Shown: in pieces, positions 1 through 11,273 of the stretch
Layout: the number at the start of each line of letters is the position of its first letter
Position numbering within the stretch: the stretch's first letter is position 1
Assembly: GCF_963662255.1 (NCBI RefSeq)
Contig: NC_085049.1
Location: 49,918,837-49,982,836, forward strand
Direction of reading: 5' to 3'
Length of the DNA stretch: 64,000 nucleotides
From: Cinclus cinclus
Taxonomy: Eukaryota; Chordata; Aves; Passeriformes; Cinclidae
Made by a program: the position numbers and the translations under genes
The notes under the pieces: generated by a model
Told to the model about the DNA's origin: nothing
Databases searched by the model: none
The model's input: only the letters and a program-made list of their open reading frames with translations

Positions 1-866
1 TTCCAATAAATAATAAAAGGTTGAGGGAGAAACCGTGTCCAAGATGAGCAAAACTGTGAGCAAGATGTCAGAGAACATCAATGGGCAGGCATTAGCTGAT
101 GGAAAAAACCCAACCTATTGAACAGGAGTAACTTTAGATGAATACAGTGCTCCCGATTTAGTCTTGGAGCTTTGTCTGGCAGGTGTGCTGTCAGGTTTTA
201 AAATTAAGATGTTGCTTATTATGAAAACAGCACATGGGCACACAAGTATCAATAAAGCAACAATTTAATCTCAAGAGACTCTTTGAAGCAAGAAGGACTT
301 TCCAGTATGATAAATATTTTCAGCTGTTAGTGGTTATTTTTATGGCATTTGTCTCACTATTCTTCTCATACTGATTTTCCATCAAAAAGAGGTACAATGT
401 TAATGTTTGATTATGATGTTTTCAGGTCTCTCTGAATAATATTTTCACATTTAGCTGAAGTTCTGTGGTCTTTTACTAAATGCTATGTACAGCTGAGTTA
501 TGCCTTGCTAAGAAAGAAAAAGAAAGATACAATTTGTAGAATAAATACGATCATAAATATGCTGATCAGTTTCAGCATTAAAGAGAATTGTTTCTTATTT
601 AAGACTTGAGAAAAAAAGTTGTGTATTTGGATATACTTTTGAAAGCATTTCATAATTTAAAAGACTCATTAATCTCTGTAGTATTTCAGTGTATACTCAC
701 TGATAGAAGGCCCTGTCTACCTATGAAAAAAAATGAAAAGCAACAGTAATAATAACTGCACAGATTTTACATTTTGATTTGAGCACGTCCCTGCTATAAA
801 TGCTTGCCATTTACATTTATGTCTATTTCAACTTAAAGTGAGATAACTTTTGTCATAAAACATTAC
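1..866 (-). other. PPFIA2 intron, 3' part out of window
   Basis: AT-rich intronic sequence following the donor at 866-865. I looked for the next liprin-alpha exon (THLDTSAEL-like) in all minus frames and saw none. No repeat family or regulatory motif was recognised. Confidence 0.8.
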
Positions 867-958
867 CTTGACAAGGTGGGCTCAATTAAAGAACCTGTCC
901 TCAGTTTCATTTGATCCAGTTCAGACCTCAGTTTCTCAATTTCTTCGGCAAGTCTTTC
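867..958 (-). CDS. PPFIA2: PPFIA2 exon: end of coiled-coil block, last exon in window
   Basis: This 92-nt exon (30 codons plus two bases, phase 0 to 2) starts ERLAEEIEKLRSELDQMKL and ends RTGSLIEPTLS plus the first two bases of an Arg codon. It is the only placed exon with an asymmetric phase, so it marks the end of the run of skippable exons. QMKLRTG replaces the mammalian QLKMRTG as I recall it. The acceptor is TGTTTCCAG|GAA and the donor AAG|GTAATG. The next exon, expected to start around THLDTSAELRYS, was not seen in positions 1-866 and is presumably beyond the left edge. Confidence 0.94.
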
Positions 959-2909
959 CTGGAAACAAGAAGAGTAAGACATACTTGTGATACAAAATAC
1001 ATTTATTTTATGAGATATTGTTCTTGTAAAGTTAAACTAGTAAGCAAAGCTATACTGAACATAACACTAACTATAAGAAAAGAAAGCTCATTTAAGTCTC
1101 ACTTCTGCTAACAAGATGTACTCATCAAGAGGAGGTGGTACAGCACTCTGGTGTTTTACCAAGGCCTGGAAGTATTGGAAGGACTAGTTTGTCCTTTTTT
1201 CCTACTATAAAGCTAGGCACAGTTCACTGTGGGACTCACCACCTGCCCTGTGGAGAGCAAGATTAACAGATGATCTCCAGGATCATCTTTTCCACCCTAC
1301 ATGATTTTGTTACACTGTAGGATTGCATACTGGCCTTCATATTTACTGACAGAGACACAGAGAGAACTGTGTTTTAGATGACTCAAACTGCAGCTATGTG
1401 TCCTGCTTTTGTTGAGTTGATGTGACTCGAGTACGAGGTGCTGCTGGAAAAAAATGACAATTTGCCACAAAATTGGATTTTTGGAACTAACTTTAAAACC
1501 CCACTATTTACAGCTACCACTGGGGGGAACAGGGCTCTTACCAAATTTGACCAATAATTGTTATCTACTAATAAAGTGAAATCAAGGAATTTTAAAACAA
1601 ATTAAGATCAAACATGGTATGAATATATAACACCGCTCTTCCTAGAGTTTAAAATGTTCAGTACTGAAAGAGGCTCAGAAGGATAAGTATCATCTATATC
1701 TATCTATATCCATAAATAATGTATCTATAAATAATATTATCTATAAATAATACCAGTTTCAGTGAGTATTATTGCTGAATTATTTATATAAATTACTGAA
1801 ATAGTATTATTTTTAAAATATTTCTTGATTGAACAGAATTACTGCGATGACTGATACTCTAACACTTGTTAGTTACTTAGAGATTATCAGTATCTGATAT
1901 TATGTCCATCTATTTGAAATTGCTTCATCAGTTTCTGCATCGAAGTGGAACAAATAATCCCTTCAAAGAGGAACACTTAGAAGCTCTGGGATCAGAACAT
2001 GTAGTGACAGGACAAGAGATAATGGCTTTAAAATGAAAGAGGGTAGGTTTTGGATATCAAGAAGAAATTCTTTATGGTGAGGGTGGTGAGGCACTGGAAA
2101 AGGTTGTCCTTTTGGGTACTTTAATTTTGCTGCCTTTCTCTACATGTAGATGAAAATGTCTCTAAATGTAGATGAGAAGTAAATTTTTTTAACAGATACC
2201 TCTTTTGTTATTTTTCTCAAAGATCTTTATTTTTTATGCCACATGATACAGTTATATTAGTATAGAATGGAGGTGTAATTTGAAAATTCTATACAATTGC
2301 TTTTACAGGGATTTAATGCATTGCAAAAACACTTCTGTGAATCTGAGTGCAAATACATTTGTGCCTCCTACTGCACTCAAGGCAGTAATAATTTCAAAAT
2401 AAAGTCCTGATATCTAGGATTGGAAGAAATATTTATAACCAATTTGACTGATTCACTAAACAGCATTAGGGGTTATTTTGCAAGGAATGATGAAAGGTCA
2501 CTTTAGCTATATTTAGCATAAAGCCACTACACTTGTTAAGAAGAATTGCATCAAATAAAAAAATTGAATTCTTCACTATGAAAGTGCAACCAGTTATGCA
2601 CACATCTCTGTTAAATAGGACTTTTTGAGAATTAAAACTGATAGAAGAAAAACCCCTGAGCCAGTGAAATCAATATGAATCTTGGTATTGACTTCCTGAG
2701 GCTAGGATATCAACCATGAACTTAGCTCAGAACAGCTGTCAGAGACCTTCTAAGGCTATTTATTGCATCTAGGTGATTAAAGGAATTCCCATTTGAGTCA
2801 GGAAGATTTTTCATGATAGATGGATAATTAATATTTCATATAAATATTTCCAAATAATAATTCTACATATTTTGATAAAACCAGATAAAATCATAGTATA
2901 TTACAGTAC
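959..2909 (-). other. PPFIA2 intron, about 2.0 kb
   Basis: Intron between the NVLIQES and ERLAEE exons. It contains a short TATC/ATAAATAAT-type imperfect repeat around 1690-1760 and a plus-strand CR1 fragment at 2003-2115. Nothing else was recognised. Confidence 0.85.
2003..2115 (+). mobile_element. CR1 LINE 3' fragment
   Basis: About 110 bp match the 3' part of avian CR1: the characteristic order is GTGACAGGACAAGAG, TAATGGCTTTAAA, GAAGAAATTCTTTA and GGTGAGGCACTGGAAAAGG. It is 5'- and 3'-truncated and has no coding capacity. It lies in the intron before the last exon in the window. Confidence 0.8.
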
Positions 2910-2972
2910 CTTATCATGCAGGGACTCTTCCAGATTTTTCCTGAAACTTTCAGATTCTTGAATCAACACATT
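2910..2972 (-). CDS. PPFIA2: PPFIA2 exon: 21-codon coiled-coil exon
   Basis: This 63-nt exon (21 codons, phase 0 to 0) reads NVLIQESESFRKNLEE and then SLHDK, about residues 495 to 515. ESES replaces the mammalian ESET as I recall it. The acceptor is TATTTTTAG|AAT and the donor AAG|GTACTG. It is the shortest placed exon and was located by looking for the expected continuation after MAALEEK. Confidence 0.94.
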
Positions 2973-3908
2973 CTAAAAATATAAAGAAGAGAAAAAATAA
3001 GCAAGAAAGAAGTTAGAGAGATGTTAATGTATCAGCTATCACTATATACATGTACAAGTTTGCAAAGTTCATATATGTTGGACTTCAAAATTAAAATTCT
3101 TTAATGCTTCAGTTGGATTATATTCTAAATTTTAAATGCGGCAAGAATTCAAACATGTAGGAGCATGTGTCTTCTAGATCAGCAAAAACTTTGCATCTTG
3201 GTTCAACTGAGCAACTGCCTCATTCTTACACAACCAATTCTCCCAACTTCTTTTGGCAAGCCTATTTCTCGCTGTGTACCACATCTTGTTTAAATGATAT
3301 AAACCAGAAGTACATCATCTGAGAAGTTCTAAAATACTCTTCTGAAAACACTGTAAGATTCTCCTCAGATCACACAGAAGGTGAATAAGTAGAAGAGGGA
3401 GGGATTAAAGAGGGCAAATGCAAAGGTCAGTGGCTTTGAATTTTGCAGGACCACATTGTCTCGTCATGAAAAATCTGTAAATAACTCTCCCTGTCCAAGG
3501 CTAGATGCTCCCTCTCCTGTGCTGACAAAATTTTACTCATCCCAGAGGAAGCGAGATGAAATCAGCAGGTCAAAACACTGAAAAACAACACATCTAATCC
3601 TGGTCATTCCTCTGTTCTCATCCACTTTCTCTCACTGCCTCGTGCAGCTCGTCACACACTGGTGCTTTCCAGGGTCTTCATCAGGCACTTGGCTGATAAG
3701 CACATGACTCAAAATATTCAATATATTTGCAGCACTTTTGGGAAGACACTTGAGCCCACTCTTCAGTTAAATTGAATGTAAAAGTTGGATCACGTTTGTG
3801 TAATATTTGGTAACACAAAAGCAAGGCATGACGCCTCCATCCTGATAAAAGTAGAACATATGGGAAATCTTTATTAAACTAAACTTTATACTGCTGTTTG
3901 TACTGTAC
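2973..3908 (-). other. PPFIA2 intron, about 0.94 kb
   Basis: Intron between the ARQREK and NVLIQES exons with consensus GT-AG borders. A somewhat GC-richer patch lies at about 3480-3700. No repeat or gene was recognised in it. Confidence 0.85.
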
Positions 3909-4040
3909 CTTTTCTTCAAGTGCTGCCATTCTCTCTTTCAAGTGTAGTTGCAGACGCTCATTGGATTCTGTCAAAAGTCTGTCTACAGTATCTGATAATC
4001 TTTTGTTGTGCTCCTCATTCATTTTTTCTCTTTGCCTTGC
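3909..4040 (-). CDS. PPFIA2: PPFIA2 exon: coiled coil [15 protein letters not shown] block
   Basis: This 132-nt exon (44 codons, phase 0 to 0) starts [20 protein letters not shown] and ends [10 protein letters not shown], about residues 451 to 494. It is nearly invariant across the liprin-alpha family. The acceptor ACATTAAAG|GCA is unusual in having A at -3 and a poor pyrimidine tract, and follows an intron of only 359 bp. The donor is AAG|GTACAG. The reading frame continues without a break from ELQR in the previous exon. Confidence 0.96.
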
Positions 4041-4399
4041 CTTTAATGTAGAATAGACAAGACAGATTGGTAGGGTCCAAAATTAACCAGCACAGATTTG
4101 TATCATTAAAAAAAAAATTAAAAACCGAAAGGTAACTGTGACCATCTAGAAGAATTCCACAGGAAATGTAATTACTGTTACTGATTAATGCACATCCATT
4201 TATGTAACAGCAGAACGTTTTCAACTCTGCAACTGGATGTAAATCGACGTATTAAGATGGTGAAGTAAAGTAGGAAGATGCTGCTATCACTCCTACAAAC
4301 AAAACATTTACAATTAGGTAGTTTTGGGTGCTGAAGTACATAATGTAGCACTATACTGGCAAATGAGAAGTGCACAGAAGTTGTTTGCAATCCACATAC
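4041..4399 (-). other. PPFIA2 intron, 359 bp, weak splice context at both ends
   Basis: The shortest intron here. On the minus strand it opens with AGA|GTATGT and closes with TTAAAG|G, so both ends are off consensus. No repeat was seen. Confidence 0.85.
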
Positions 4400-4483
4400 T
4401 CTTTGAAGTTCTTGATTCTTCTCTTCAAGTTGAGCTTCTAAGTGTCTCATACGTTCCTCAATATTTCCATGCCTTTCTTCTGC
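4400..4483 (-). CDS. PPFIA2: PPFIA2 exon: coiled coil [16 protein letters not shown] block
   Basis: This 84-nt exon (28 codons, phase 0 to 0) reads [20 protein letters not shown] and ends EKNQELQR, about residues 423 to 450 without the cassette. It has Ala in HLEAQ where mammalian liprin-alpha-2 has, as I recall, Gly. The acceptor is TTTTTTTACAG|GCA. The donor is AGA|GTATGT, with A as the last exonic base. The in-frame ATG inside the exon (MRHLE) is an internal methionine and not a start. Confidence 0.95.
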
Positions 4484-4898
4484 CTGTAAAAAAATAGAAA
4501 GACTCTTTCTGTAATTTAGGTCTCTTTGGAATTTTTTATCTCAGTAAAGTTTAAACAAAACATAAAGCAAGCTACTACTAACTGCAAACTTAGTTTTCTG
4601 AAAATAAACTTTATTTAAACAGGCAGCTGAACAGCATTGCTTGAAATGTGTCAGCTACAAAGGCCTGTTACATCCAAGCATCAGCAAAACATTGGAGTTA
4701 TTTATGAGCAATGAAATCAGCCAAATGTAACATGCAGACTGTGCATGGTTTGAACACAAACCTGCTGTCGTAAAATTGTAAGCTCCTGAAGCACTGAACT
4801 GCACAATGGTTGATTATCAATTAAAAAAAAAGCTAAAAAATGAAAACAAATCAGATGGATTCTATTCAGCAATAGAAAGTAAAGTCCAGTAGGACTAC

Positions 4899-4985
4899 CT
4901 TCCTACGTATGGAGATCATTTCTTGTAGTTTAGCTTCCATAACATATTGATAATCATCAGATGAGGTAGAAGAGGTTGGATCAGA
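4899..4985 (-). CDS. PPFIA2: Candidate alternative cassette exon of PPFIA2
   Basis: An 87-nt open segment (29 codons) lies on the minus strand, in phase 0 at both ends, exactly what the flanking phase-0 exons require. It encodes SDPTSSTSSDDYQY and then VMEAKLQEMISIRRK. The first half is Ser/Thr-rich and acidic, with CK2-like sites where Thr7 and Ser8 have Asp at +3. The second half is helix-like and basic at its end. The acceptor is excellent: a long pyrimidine tract (TTTTGTCCCTCTCCTTTTCC) ending CTTGTTAG|TCT. The donor AAG|GTAGTC is weak after +3, as is common in regulated exons. It sits 415 bp upstream of the [11 protein letters not shown] exon. I do not recall it in canonical liprin-alpha-2, so its use in mRNA is inferred. 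Confidence 0.68.
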
Positions 4986-5306
4986 CTAACAAGTCAAGGA
5001 AAAGGAGAGGGACAAAATTGAAAAATCAGAACTAAAGACACTGACACTGAACAGAACACAGCACAGAATGCTTAAAAGAAAAGTGTGACTGAAAATTTAA
5101 TTTTTTTAACTGACAGATTTTTACATGGAATAAACTACACTGATACTTGGTGAATAAGATGCAGTTGATGTTGAGAAACAGAAAAAAAATGGAATGCTAA
5201 AGAAGCTATCAACCTACACATGGAAGTTCAAGGTTAGTGATGGCTGGCTGATGACACATTACTACAGAGTGGATTCAAAGCGATACTGTCTAATCAAATG
5301 TTGTTT

Positions 5307-5351
5307 CTCTCTATCTCTCTTTTTTTTTATTTTCTCTTTTTTTTTTTTCCA
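5307..5351. repeat. Polypyrimidine tract
   Basis: A C/T-rich run with long T blocks, ending CCAG at 5350-5353 on the plus strand. It lies on the strand opposite to PPFIA2, so it cannot serve as one of the gene's acceptors. Confidence 0.85.
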
Positions 5352-6974
5352 GAGTCCAATGTCAGAAATTCCTGTATAATTCCTCTGCCATTCTCTAGGA
5401 ATGATTATAATACATAAATACTATGTAATGGATAGGTCAGTTACACCACTATGCAATGTCATGATACATTCCCTAATTTCTAGAAAACAGAAAGAATTTC
5501 AAAAGAGACAAGGCTCAAGCTTTCATATGCCATTTTAGTATACACTACATAAGGCCTTTAATCCAAATAAACAATAGAGTTTTCATCCCTTTGAAAAGAT
5601 CCACCCTGGTGGATCTCTTTGGAAGATCAAGGTCATCAGATAAAAGAAGAACCTACAAATAAAAAATCATTAATAATAATGAAAAGTTATTACAGAGTAT
5701 TAAAATGGTAATCCAACCAAAGATTCATTACCATTTCTGACAGACGCTGACCTTAATTAGGTCATTTGTGGCAAAACATGAATATTCATGTTATTGTCAT
5801 TTCAAACAAGTCTATGTTATTATTCAAAAACTAAAAAAAAAAGACCTTTTAAAAAAGGGAAATGCTATAGTGGCTTTGTTGTTATGGAAACAGGAATGTG
5901 CATAAGGCATACAGAGAGTGCTACTGATGACTGAGTAGTGAGCTCACGCTTGTCAAATGCTATTTCACTCTGTCAGATTTACCCTCTCTCTAAGAGATCC
6001 GAACTCCATCTTTAGATGAGCAAACTTTAATATGCACAAAAATACTAATTTTACAGCTGTATTTTTGTGAGACTATTTTTCATATGCTTATCTACTAATG
6101 GTTTATCAGATTAATTACAAATAGGTACCAAAGCAATGCCAGATGTTCATAATAACTTAAAATTGCCCATAGTTTAAACTCAGTAGTATTATCAGGACCA
6201 AAAGTTCGTAAGTTCATAGAGAAAGCAATCCTGTGATCTAGTAATTTATAAACATAAACTGCAGCCTTTGATATGAAAACATACATATAAGAAAACTCTG
6301 CTTTGTATGAGAAAAGAATATTGCTTAACTTTGAAGATCACTAGTATTCTTTTCATAGTATATTCACAAAACTCCGATTCTTGCAAAATTTAAAGGAAAG
6401 TCTTTGTAATTAAACTAATTTAGAAGTTCAGTTCTTGTTTCTGATCATGAAGCAGGCATATTGTGATGTACTTGAACTTATTTATTAGCTGAAACTATTT
6501 TGTCTGTTTATTACAACCTGGACCAGCACAGTTCCATGATCTCCTTTGACTTCTCTCTCTCTTTTACTTATTAGTGAGTTTCAGCACACCAGTGCTAATG
6601 CCCTGCTTCCTGTCCCAGCTGGGTAATTAGAAAGATAGGGTTGCAAAAGCTAAGTCCCTGTGATGTCAGAATAGACATCTTTCCACAGAGTGATCAAGAT
6701 TTATCCTGGTCTGTAGACAATAGATGTTTCCCCTGTTCAGGTCCCGGCTCCATCACTGGTTCAAGGCCATCCCTTAATGCATTTCCAAAGCTCACGAGAT
6801 GACTTGAAATCATCAAAGCTCTAAGACTTAAATAAATCTACCTCTTTCAAAGCCATTTGCACAGAGGGAGATATAGAACCCGCCAGGGGCATCTTCCAAC
6901 AAAATTAAACACCTTATAAGCTTCATTAGCTGACTGTGATACTTAAAAGCAAGTTACTTAAAATTCACTGCTTC

Positions 6975-7410
6975 TGATGTCTTGAGAGGCTACCTAGAAC
7001 AGAGGCTAGACAGTGTTAAAGGAATAAAGTAAGTATTTATTAAAAGGCTTTCAAAGAATGCACCTTGGGCAGCACAAGAGCCCGGCCATGGCTCCACCCA
7101 AGACAGATGCCCAGTTACGAATTTTCACACTTTTATGAGTTTTGGTCTATTCAAATATTGGGGTTAATTGTCCAATAACGACTTCAGGTTATGAAGTCCC
7201 ATCCTCCCAAATTGCTCTCCTCAGTTCACTGTTGTTTATACATTTTGGGCCTGAAGCTGCAATGGTGTCCTTGATTCTCAGGCTGGAAGAGGATTGCTTT
7301 GTCCAACTAAACTGTGAAGAGAACTTGCTAACACTTTATACGAAGTTCAGAGTTATATACTAATGCAGCACAGAATATGGAAAATACAAAACCTAAAACT
7401 TAAGGCATCA
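6975..7410 (-). mobile_element. Solo LTR of an endogenous retrovirus
   Basis: A 436-bp block starts TGATGTCTTGAG and ends CTTAAGGCATCA on the plus strand. These termini are inverted copies of each other at 10 of 12 positions and have the TG...CA form of LTR ends. The 4-bp sequence CTTC lies immediately on both sides (6971-6974 and 7411-7414), consistent with a target-site duplication. In the minus orientation there is an AATAAA-type poly(A) signal (AATAAATACTT, about 7033-7043) 60 bases before the 3' end, where an LTR should have it. There is no internal retroviral gene or second LTR. The general sequence resembles LTRs I associate with avian ERVs, so it is probably a solo LTR left by recombination. 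The exact family is not assigned. Confidence 0.78.
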
Positions 7411-10400
7411 CTTCTATATGTTTAGTTGCAGCTTAATGCAAAACGTGAAGATGAGCAAAGTAAAAGTACTAGGTCCAAAGGGATCTTGTTCACATCCTCT
7501 GAAATGTGGTCCTGCCAGTCAAAACCTATCCTTTGAAATACAGTCTATCTAGTTAGCCATATATTTAACTTTTTTTTTCAAGCTAAAATATAAACTTTTG
7601 AGTCCAAACCATGCCATAAAATCTTATCTGTCTAGCAGATCGTTTCAATGCAGAAAATAACTGTGATATTAAGTCTAACAATTTTTGGGAATAAGAGAAG
7701 TAATGAAATTATTGTCAGAATTATGTATGATACCTGAATTCTTATAGACAACATTCTTGAAAGAACATACGTTCTCTTAACTGTTAAAACAACTAACTTA
7801 TTTTATAACTTCCTGCTGCTTTAATAATTCAGCAAGGTATATGCTACCTTTACATCTCTTTGACAGAACAGAGAAACTTGAAAATTAATTAAAATTCAGT
7901 ATGCCTTAGAATCAAAACAAATGTCATCATTCTAAACACTGAAAATATATTAGACTATTTTATGTTTCCTTTATGCCCCATTTGTTCTGAAAGTGTTATT
8001 CTGTATTACTCTAAAATGATCAAATTATTCTATAGCCAAGATATTAAATAATTAGGCTCTAATACTTGTGTGGCAGAAAGCAAGCACAGGTGCACAGACA
8101 GTATCTACCCTGGGCTCTAAAGCTGCTTATGGATTTTAACCACTGGTTATTATATGCCAACTGCAGGGGCACCCTCCTGCAGCAGGGATAGGAATCAAAA
8201 GGGCAGACAAACACACGTACATACTCTCATCTTCTCTGACTTGCAGAAACCCACCTGCAGACAAAGAGCTCCAGCAACAGCATCCCCAGCTGGAACATAC
8301 CCCCAAAATGAGGGTTTCAATACCACCCATCACCCTTTACGTTGAGGAAGGCCCCCAACCAGGTCTCAAAGAGACCCCTCCAAACAAAAAATCCCCCGTA
8401 GTAAGTCAGCTGTTAGCTAAGGGATTTGCAAATCCTTCCCTAAGGACTTCCCCAGGTCATGCACTTAGGGTTGGTATACCTGTGGCAGTTACACTTTTTT
8501 GTTGTTCATGTGTCTTAATCAGTCCAAGAGATTATAAGGAATAAGCTCTTTGAGAGACTTGGCAGCCTACCATAAAAATACTGAATGTGTCCATCTCAGC
8601 CTTGGAGTTTGAGGCACAAGGCAGAGAGTGAGACACCAGTGCTTATCATGCTGCAGTAGCAGAATTTTAGGCAGCATAAACAACTGAACACTCTGAGATT
8701 CCTAAAGAAAAGCTGGATTTCTTGCAATTTGTTTTACTAAGAATTTATTGAGCTAAAAACTGTAAAGTAGAGCTCACGTAACTACTTGCTTGGCAGGCCT
8801 TACCCTACGTTCTTTCTTCAGTAAAAGACTTGAGTGCCTGTTTGCTCCTACTCTGTAAAGCAGGATTAATTAGACACATTGCATGGTACTCAGAAACTAG
8901 CATTTAAAGCATTTAGCCAGAACATTAAGTTATAAATAGATTTTGGAAATCATGCATCTTAAACTGGATTAAAAATATATGGGCAAAGACTAATGATGTC
9001 TGACCCCTATGAGAAACCAGCATGAGTCTTAATGTTCACTTTGCTCTCTCTATGCCACGGAATAGCCAGCACAAGGTAGTAGCAGCCAGGAAAACTGTGC
9101 ATTGATGGAACAACAAAGCAGTTGTGTGATCTCTGACCCTGTTAAAACTCTGCTGGTGCTCCTGCTGCTAATGCACCCACAAAAAAGATGTTGTTTGCAC
9201 ATAATATGTTACTGAAGGCACTGCACATTTTCAAGATCTTTACATCTTAGTTGAAAAGAAAGAAATCCAAATTTGGATGCAGAAATCACTTGTATAATAT
9301 AGGTGCGAGAATTTTTTTTTTTTTTGGTGCTGAGTTGCAGGAAAATATATAAACTTTCTAATGGTACAAGCAATTTCCCCAGTTTTGAGACCTTGACTTT
9401 TGAACACCTGCACTCTCCATTGGCATCTTGTGCTTTAGTCTATCCTTGAAATAAGGGCATTATTAACAAAGAAAGAATGAATTACTGAACTGTGCCATGA
9501 AGGTGAAAATAGGTGATGGTAGTGACAGAGTTGCAACAGCTCACAAAGTTATCAGCTACTTGCTCACATCTAACCTGATACCAGTGTGACAAAATGAATT
9601 GGCTCAGGTGTCCCCCTTCTCTAAACCCTAACCTTTCAGTCAATAGATAGTCACACCATCTTTCCCCTTCTTTGTTTTCCCACTACCTTCTGTACCTCCT
9701 AAGTTTAGTAAACACCTCCTTCAATTTGCCTTGTCAAATTTGCTTCTTTCATTTCTTCCTTTTATCAGGGCAAAATCTCCCAAGAAAAGGGAAGCAAAAT
9801 GAGTACTTTGAGAAGACAAAATGTATTGTAAATGTGAAATTTTCTTTGGCTTCCCTCCCCAGATTTATCAACTTCCTTCTCTTATTAATGCATCATATTT
9901 TCTCTCTTTCTTGTTCTCAGAGAAGTTTCTGTATTAACTACAACCACTCCTTGCAGGGGAACTTCTTTCCCCTCTTTGCATCCTTGCTTGGCAAACATTC
10001 TCCTTTGACTTGTTTCGAAACTTCTTCCCTGCTTAAAGCAAACCACATCCCCTCACTGACACAAAACAAACATTATGTCCCACTTGCCTCCACCTCTCAA
10101 GTCATTTTTTATCACCTTTAAAATTAACTGAAGGTGTTACTATGCTAAATGGGGTTTATTATGATATGGTTTCATCTTCTCCATTTCAGTGCTTCTCTAA
10201 TGCAGCTGAAGAGCATGGCTGGTTTTTTGGTGACCCGCATACAGGAATGATGGTGTAAAATGCTGACTACAGTCTTGTGATCTGAGAATTGACTTGGCAC
10301 CTCTGCTGCACAAGCATCCAGAGGGTGAAGTAGTGCTTGTGGGAGTGAGTGAATGGAAGTAGGTGGATGCTGGGTGACCCTACTAGACCCCTCCTTGAAT

Positions 10401-11224
10401 ACATGCAAGGAGAAACTATGTTTGACAGACTAACCATCTGAAGATTATTGATGCTCCAATGTCTTTCCCTTCTGAGGAAAATAAAAAAAAAATTGTGGGA
10501 TAAAGAAAGGTTAATACAGGAGGGAGGTTATTTCTACTAGGAACTGCCTCTTCTCCAGGGCAGGGAAACAGACCAATGCTGTGAGAGTGGGTAGAAGGTG
10601 GGTCAATGAGTCATGGGACTCTAAATCTTGGAATACATGCTGAGAGCTGTGCTACTTGTCATGACCAGAAAGGTACCAGTGGGATGGCCAGGCAGGAGAG
10701 CACAGTATATGGGATCATGCTGTTCCAGGTTAGTCTGCTGGAGGCTGACTAACCATCCAGTTGCTCACCCAATGGGCAGAACACAGTGAAATCAAAGCCA
10801 AAGAAAAGTTCAAATGATTCAGGTAAATTTATGGGTACTTATCCAAGTTCACTGTATAATCCAAATTTTTGGAAGCTCACTCTTTATGAAATAGTTAGGG
10901 CATGGAAAAGTAGCACAAAGACATATCACTAGCTTATATATATATAAAAAAGGGAAAACCAGCTAACTTTAAAAACTGAAATAATAGAAGGATCACAATT
11001 TATACCCTTCATTTGTAGAATCCCAACCTGGATTTATTATGAGCAAGAATATTAAAATTTGAATGCAGAACTGCAACATGCATCTTTTAAATCTATGGGA
11101 GGTGTGGTGAGGATGGTGAATAATCACAGCCAAATCCAGAACATATTTGTTCTGATTTATCTCCACATGTAAGTAATTTGTCTTGTATTTTACCCACAGC
11201 AAAGCAGATAACCCACATTACTTT

Positions 11225-11271
<47 letters not shown>
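11225..11271. repeat. TA dinucleotide array, 47 bp
   Basis: Alternating TA with a single C interruption at 11241. It lies in the 9.1-kb intron and is responsible for open frames of repeated Ile-Tyr on both strands, which are not genes. Confidence 0.97.

Positions 11272-11273
<2 letters not shown>

Noticed and set aside
9672..10121. 149-codon plus-strand open frame, the longest in the window
   Set aside because: It is Phe/Leu/Ser-rich from a pyrimidine-rich stretch, has no domain or family resemblance, and lies antisense in a PPFIA2 intron.
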